Of a stretch of 64,000 nt of DNA, positions 61,206 through 64,000 are shown in pieces. The position numbers were made by a program, and so were the translations under genes. Position 1 is the first letter of the stretch; each line of letters begins with the position of its first letter. The DNA is from Limnoglobus sp043757025 (GTDB lineage: Bacteria > Planctomycetota > Planctomycetia > Gemmatales > Gemmataceae): contig JAYVQG010000202.1 of the NCBI GenBank assembly GCA_043757025.1, forward strand, positions 1-64,000, read 5' to 3'. The notes beneath the pieces are model-generated. The model saw only the letters and a list, made by a program, of their open reading frames with translations. It was not told the origin of the DNA and did not search any database.

Positions 61206-61309
61206 AACGGTCCCTTCAGGACCGAAGCCGTTTGCCCTTGTTTTCCCAGGCCTTCGCTCGCTTCGCGTGCTCCGACCTGGGCTGATAGAACGGTCCCTTC
61301 AGGACCGAA
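61206..61309. repeat. intergenic repeat with duplicated 21-bp hairpin word
   Basis: The same 21-bp word, itself a hairpin (cggtcc/ggaccg), occurs at 61206-61226 and 61289-61309. Between them lies a stem cccagg (61245-61250) with cctggg (61276-61281). This resembles planctomycete interspersed repeats and lies directly after the heme-protein stop. Confidence 0.7.
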
Positions 61310-61370
61310 AACCGGCCTTTCCGAAATGAGAATGGTAACCGTTCACGGTGGTTTCCGTTTTGCTGGTTTT

Positions 61371-61495
61371 GTAGGTCGGGCCGGAGGCTTTGGGAGGCCC
61401 GACAGTGCTATCGCGCGGGACATAAAAACCATGAGGGTGTTGCCGTTGCCGTTCTGTCGGGCCTCATCGCAAAGCCTCTTCGGCCACGACCTACG
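61371..61495. repeat. long inverted repeat, MITE-like
   Basis: A 34-base left arm (61371-61404) pairs imperfectly with a 40-base right arm (61456-61495); both ends read gtaggtcg/cgacctac. The 51-base centre shows no gene. A 71-codon ORF across it is not supported. With 61206-61309 it fills most of the 466-base gap before the TIM-barrel gene. Confidence 0.7.
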
Positions 61496-61666
61496 GGTTC
61501 TTATGGTCGAATATGCAATTTGCTTTGTGAACGGTTACTGAGAATGTAACAGAAATGGGATGAGAGTTGTAGCAGAAATTCGATGAAAAGCCCAACTTCA
61601 CTTCACCTGGTTGTCACGGCATCAATTCGCCCCCGACGTAGAGGCCTTAACAGAATGGACGCGACC

Positions 61667-62833
61667 ATGTTTCGCTCGATGTTGGCGATCGTTTTGAGCC
61701 TGACCGCGTGTGCGGTGGCGGCCGACCCGAAGCCGATGACTTCGTCGCTCCGCAAGGATGGCACGTTGCTCGTGAACGGCAAAGCGGTGATGCCGTACGG
61801 CTTTTACATCTCGACGGGGCACACGGGGGACATGCGGCTGAAGTGCGTCGAGCAGACCCACGCGATTGGCGGTACGGTCGTTCACATTCAGGGGCCGTGG
61901 CACGAAGATACGCGGTTCCTCGACAAGGCCGTCGAACTCGGCATTTGGGTCGTGGCCGGGCATACCGAAACCGAAGCGAAACTCGATCGCGTGCAGAAGT
62001 TCAAGGATCACCCGGCGATCATCGCGTGGACGATCTTCGACGACGCGAACACGCTGTCGAATGTGGAACATCTCACCAAAATGAACAAGCTCGTGAAGGA
62101 AATCGTGCCGCATCGCCTGACGTACAACCCGCTCGGTACGCAGAGCCGCGATGTGCTGATGCCTGCGGCGGCGTTCTTCCAATGTTCGGATTTCATCGGC
62201 TGGGAAATGTACCCCGTCGCCAACCCGAAGGCGGCCGACCCGAGCTTGAAAGCGACCGAAACGCAGATGGTGCTGGTGAGCAAAGCCGCAACCCTGGCGA
62301 ACTGCCCATATTGGATTTTGCCGCAGACATTCCGCTGGCCCGGCAACCGCGTACCGACGCCCGCCGAGTATCGCAACCTGTGTTACGTCGGCCTCATCAA
62401 TGGGGCGAAAGGCGTGATGCCGTGGTCGATCTACCACATGGTCGATTCGCCTGCCGTGCAGGCCACGAAGAAGGCCGCGGGCAAACCGGCGTGGGAAGAA
62501 TGGTACCTGCCCGATAGCAAAGATTTGTGGGCCGAATGCGGCGCGGTGGCACTGGAACTAAAGGCTATCGCGCCGTTGCTGCTCGACGCCAAGCGAACCA
62601 AACTCACCGACGGCAGCGATGTCACGGCCGCGATTTGGGCGAGCGAAACGGAAACCGTAGCGATCGTCGCGAATCTGTCCGAAACCGAGTCGAAGCCCGT
62701 CTCGCTGACGTTACCCAAAGGCGATTGGAAACCGGCATTCGCAAATCGCCCGAAAGGGCTAACATTCGCCGATGGCAAACTCACCGGCGAGATCGGCAAA
62801 GCGGAAGTTCACGTCTACCGCGCGGTTCGGTAA
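61667..62833 (+). CDS. exported TIM-barrel (glycoside hydrolase-like) protein
   Basis: This 388-aa protein has a signal peptide (MFRSMLAIVLSL; LTAC also fits a lipobox) and a probable TIM-barrel resembling the C-terminal domain of GH2/beta-galactosidase-type enzymes. It contains VNGKAVMPYGFYIS, then WTIFDDANTLSN, where Asp residues occupy a catalytic-acid position, and GWEMYPVANPK. A beta domain at about residues 320-385 follows. The start is uncertain between ATG 61655 and 61667. The substrate is unknown and catalytic residues cannot be confirmed. Confidence 0.78.
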   Translation: MFRSMLAIVLSLTACAVAADPKPMTSSLRKDGTLLVNGKAVMPYGFYISTGHTGDMRLKCVEQTHAIGGTVVHIQGPWHEDTRFLDKAVELGIWVVAGHTETEAKLDRVQKFKDHPAIIAWTIFDDANTLSNVEHLTKMNKLVKEIVPHRLTYNPLGTQSRDVLMPAAAFFQCSDFIGWEMYPVANPKAADPSLKATETQMVLVSKAATLANCPYWILPQTFRWPGNRVPTPAEYRNLCYVGLINGAKGVMPWSIYHMVDSPAVQATKKAAGKPAWEEWYLPDSKDLWAECGAVALELKAIAPLLLDAKRTKLTDGSDVTAAIWASETETVAIVANLSETESKPVSLTLPKGDWKPAFANRPKGLTFADGKLTGEIGKAEVHVYRAVR

Positions 62834-62845
62834 TCGGCTTTCAAC

Positions 62846-62870
62846 GTGGAGCACGTTTTTTACGTGCTAC
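62846..62870 (+). terminator. hairpin after the TIM-barrel gene
   Basis: A seven-bp stem (agcacgt at 62850-62856 with acgtgct at 62862-62868) follows the stop at 62833 by 12 bases. T residues are in the loop rather than after it, so termination is only possible. The same hairpin word family appears at 41088-41144. Confidence 0.5.
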
Positions 62871-62909
62871 AAAAAATCGCGTCGCGACACCGGTGTGTCA
62901 CGACGCGAT
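62871..62909 (-). terminator. rho-independent terminator of the flp genes
   Basis: A 15-bp stem (62876-62890 with 62895-62909, one mismatch, four-base loop) is followed on the minus strand by six T residues (complement of 62871-62876). It lies 22 bases after the stop of the first Flp pilin gene. Confidence 0.85.
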
Positions 62910-62931
62910 GAGCGATGACAGTTTTTGTGGC

Positions 62932-63120
62932 TTACGAAGCCGCGCCAGGAGCGATGCGCGAGCCGACGTAGCTGAAAGTTTGGCTCGTGCTGGTACCTAA
63001 GGAGGTGATCGCAACGAGGCAGACGACGATGATGAGTGCTAACATGACGGCGTATTCGACGGCGGTTGGGCCATCTTCATTTTTCAAAAACGCAACGAGC
63101 GGACGCAGAAATCGATTCAT
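62932..63120 (-). CDS. Flp family type IVb pilin
   Basis: This 62-aa protein is a small Flp pilin: a basic leader, the prepilin peptidase site after the glycine of EDGPTAVEYA with Glu at position 5 of the mature protein, and a hydrophobic helix (MLALIIVVCLVAI). Flp pilins assemble through the Tad machinery. It is the downstream copy of a tandem pair; its relative at 63250-63438 shares nearly the whole helix region. The ATG follows agg five bases upstream. No tad genes are in the window. Confidence 0.93.
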   Translation of the reverse strand: MNRFLRPLVAFLKNEDGPTAVEYAVMLALIIVVCLVAITSLGTSTSQTFSYVGSRIAPGAAS

Positions 63121-63176
63121 ACAACCTGAGGGGGTTAACTCGATGACTAGGGTGTGTCACCAGCCCCGACGTCATC

Positions 63177-63226
63177 GAAGACGGGGATGGGGTCTCCGCT
63201 TTCACGGCAACCACATCCCCGTCTTC
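63177..63226. other. 13-bp inverted repeat between the two flp genes
   Basis: A perfect 13-bp stem (63177-63189 with 63214-63226, 24-base loop) lies between the two tandem pilin genes. There is no T-run. It could attenuate transcription or stabilise the upstream mRNA, giving unequal pilin levels. Confidence 0.6.
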
Positions 63227-63249
63227 TCAGGTCTAAGCTCAGACTCTGC

Positions 63250-63438
63250 TTAGCTAGCAGCAGGAGCCTTGATGTTGCTATTCACATAGCTGAACGTCGA
63301 GCTAGCGCTGGAACCCAGGGCGGTGATGGCTGCGATGCAGACGACGATAATCAGTGCGAGCATCACGGCGTACTCGACTGCGGTGGGGCCATCTTCCTTC
63401 TTGAGGAATTCGACCATCTTCTTTGCGATCAGATTCAT
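63250..63438 (-). CDS. Flp family type IVb pilin
   Basis: This 62-aa Flp pilin has the cleavage site in EDGPTAVEYA and the helix MLALIIVVCIAAI. It starts MNLIAKKMVEFLKK, with ggagag six bases before the ATG. It is the upstream and probably first-transcribed gene of the pair, and the two share a terminator at 62871-62909. The 254 bases between it and ilvD contain both divergent promoters but no clear consensus is visible. Confidence 0.93.
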   Translation of the reverse strand: MNLIAKKMVEFLKKEDGPTAVEYAVMLALIIVVCIAAITALGSSASSTFSYVNSNIKAPAAS

Positions 63439-63692
63439 CGGTGCTCTCCGTCAGTGTTGTTCGCAAGACATCGTGGGTGACAGAGACAAGTCTCCGTCGT
63501 TTTTCTACCCCGTGCGTTGCTGACACATGAACCTAGAGCACGATTACAACCGGTGCAAACCGCACAACCGATTTTTTCTGAGTTCCTGACCGAGCCGTGT
63601 CGATCGGGACACCTAGACCTAGAACAGCAGCGTGGGCCGGGCGCGCTTTACCCAAATTGCCCGACCGGAAAATTCTCCATCTGGTGTCAGTT

Positions 63693-64000
63693 ATGACGGA
63701 TCTGCCGAATCGTAAGAGTTTGACAACAACCGCAGGCCCCGAACGGGCACCCAACCGGGCAATGCTCCGGGCCGTCGGGTTCCAAGACGAGGACTTCGAT
63801 AAGCCGATGGTCGGCGTCGCTTCCTTGTACAGCGACATCACACCGTGCAACAGCCACCTGGACCGCTTGGCCCGCAAAGCGATCGAAGGCATCCGTGCGG
63901 CAGGGGGCGTTCCGCAGATCTTCGGCGCGCCGACCGTCTCCGACGGCATCAGCATGGGCCACATGGGAATGCGCTATTCGCTCGTTTCCCGCGAGGTGAT
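63693..64000 (+). CDS. ilvD: dihydroxy-acid dehydratase (3' end outside window)
   Basis: The frame from ATG 63693 is open to the right edge and matches dihydroxy-acid dehydratase, which makes branched-chain 2-oxo acids for isoleucine and valine. Visible family elements are MVGVASLYSDITPCNSHL, with the first iron-sulfur-cluster cysteine (TPCNSH), and FGAPTVSDGISMG. The start begins MTDLPNRKSLTTTAG. About 100 of the usual ~560 residues are visible. No strong ribosome site is seen. The likely start is 63693, because upstream codons do not continue the homology. Confidence 0.93.
   Translation, partial: MTDLPNRKSLTTTAGPERAPNRAMLRAVGFQDEDFDKPMVGVASLYSDITPCNSHLDRLARKAIEGIRAAGGVPQIFGAPTVSDGISMGHMGMRYSLVSREV

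Noticed and set aside
61323..61541. 71-codon ORF across the inverted repeat
   Set aside because: Its sequence is largely the palindromic repeat, with no ribosome site of note and no domain.
1..64000. tRNA genes
   Set aside because: No cloverleaf-like segment with a T-arm consensus was found by eye; a dedicated scan (tRNAscan-SE) would be decisive.

Overview
The window looks like a chromosomal segment of a planctomycete, probably close to Gemmata (Gemmataceae). This is inferred from gene families: a PVC-type CxxCH heme/dehydrogenase protein, a TIGR03790 protein, a DUF1570-like metallopeptidase, several Uma2/DUF820 proteins, NIPSNAP, YHYH and PQQ-propeller exported proteins, an MPIQFRCPACE-type zinc-ribbon membrane protein, and many palindromic intergenic repeats. 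Genes are GC-rich at third codon positions, which produces long spurious antisense ORFs. I saw no tRNA or rRNA gene, CRISPR array, transposase or prophage.

Layout. 1-7124: a gamma-glutamyltransferase cut by the left edge, an exported beta-lactamase-like hydrolase, a small unknown protein and a large BNR/VPS10-type propeller protein. 7125-11098: a divergent intergenic region with a 138-bp nested palindrome, a membrane-anchored HEAT-repeat protein and a lipoprotein. 11240-14864: nucleotide-sugar genes (gmd, an rmd-like reductase, ugd), suggesting a deoxyhexose- and uronate-containing surface polysaccharide. 14892-19904: rpmB-gatC on the minus strand, then a patatin-like lipase, a lipoprotein and an ATGA-coupled rsmE-mobA-PII cluster. 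19970-27611, minus strand: an ArnT/GT39-like glycosyltransferase, Uma2, a deoxyhypusine-synthase-like enzyme, a TPR protein, and a TIGR03790 protein paired with an exported unknown. 27893-30063: a metallopeptidase converging on panB.

30250-37469 is the most accessory-looking part. Small proteins, some immunity-protein-like, flank a coupled cluster of STM4013-, STM4012- and STM4011-type proteins (a phosphodiesterase/sulfatase-like hydrolase and two radical SAM enzymes). A 43-codon ORF outside any large reading frame, with a good ribosome site, ends in a 4-base GTGA overlap with the hydrolase gene. All four genes are joined by 4-base overlaps. This is the best candidate for an undescribed system in the window.

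37592-49631: pyruvate carboxylase, a zinc-ribbon membrane protein, a large exported protein whose alpha/beta-hydrolase domain lacks the nucleophile, ispG, and a run of exported proteins (NIPSNAP duplex, LTxxQ protein with a collagen-like tail, PQQ propeller, YHYH protein). 49710-52774, minus strand: a Tat-exported ThDP enzyme and three small unknown genes. 53036-56434: an ATP-grasp/GNAT fusion, a YkgJ-like cysteine-cluster protein and a STAS/RsbW-type partner-switching pair. 56467-58177: three tandem Uma2 paralogues. 58252-64000: the PVC heme protein, repeats, a TIM-barrel exported protein, two Flp pilins, and the start of ilvD, cut by the right edge.
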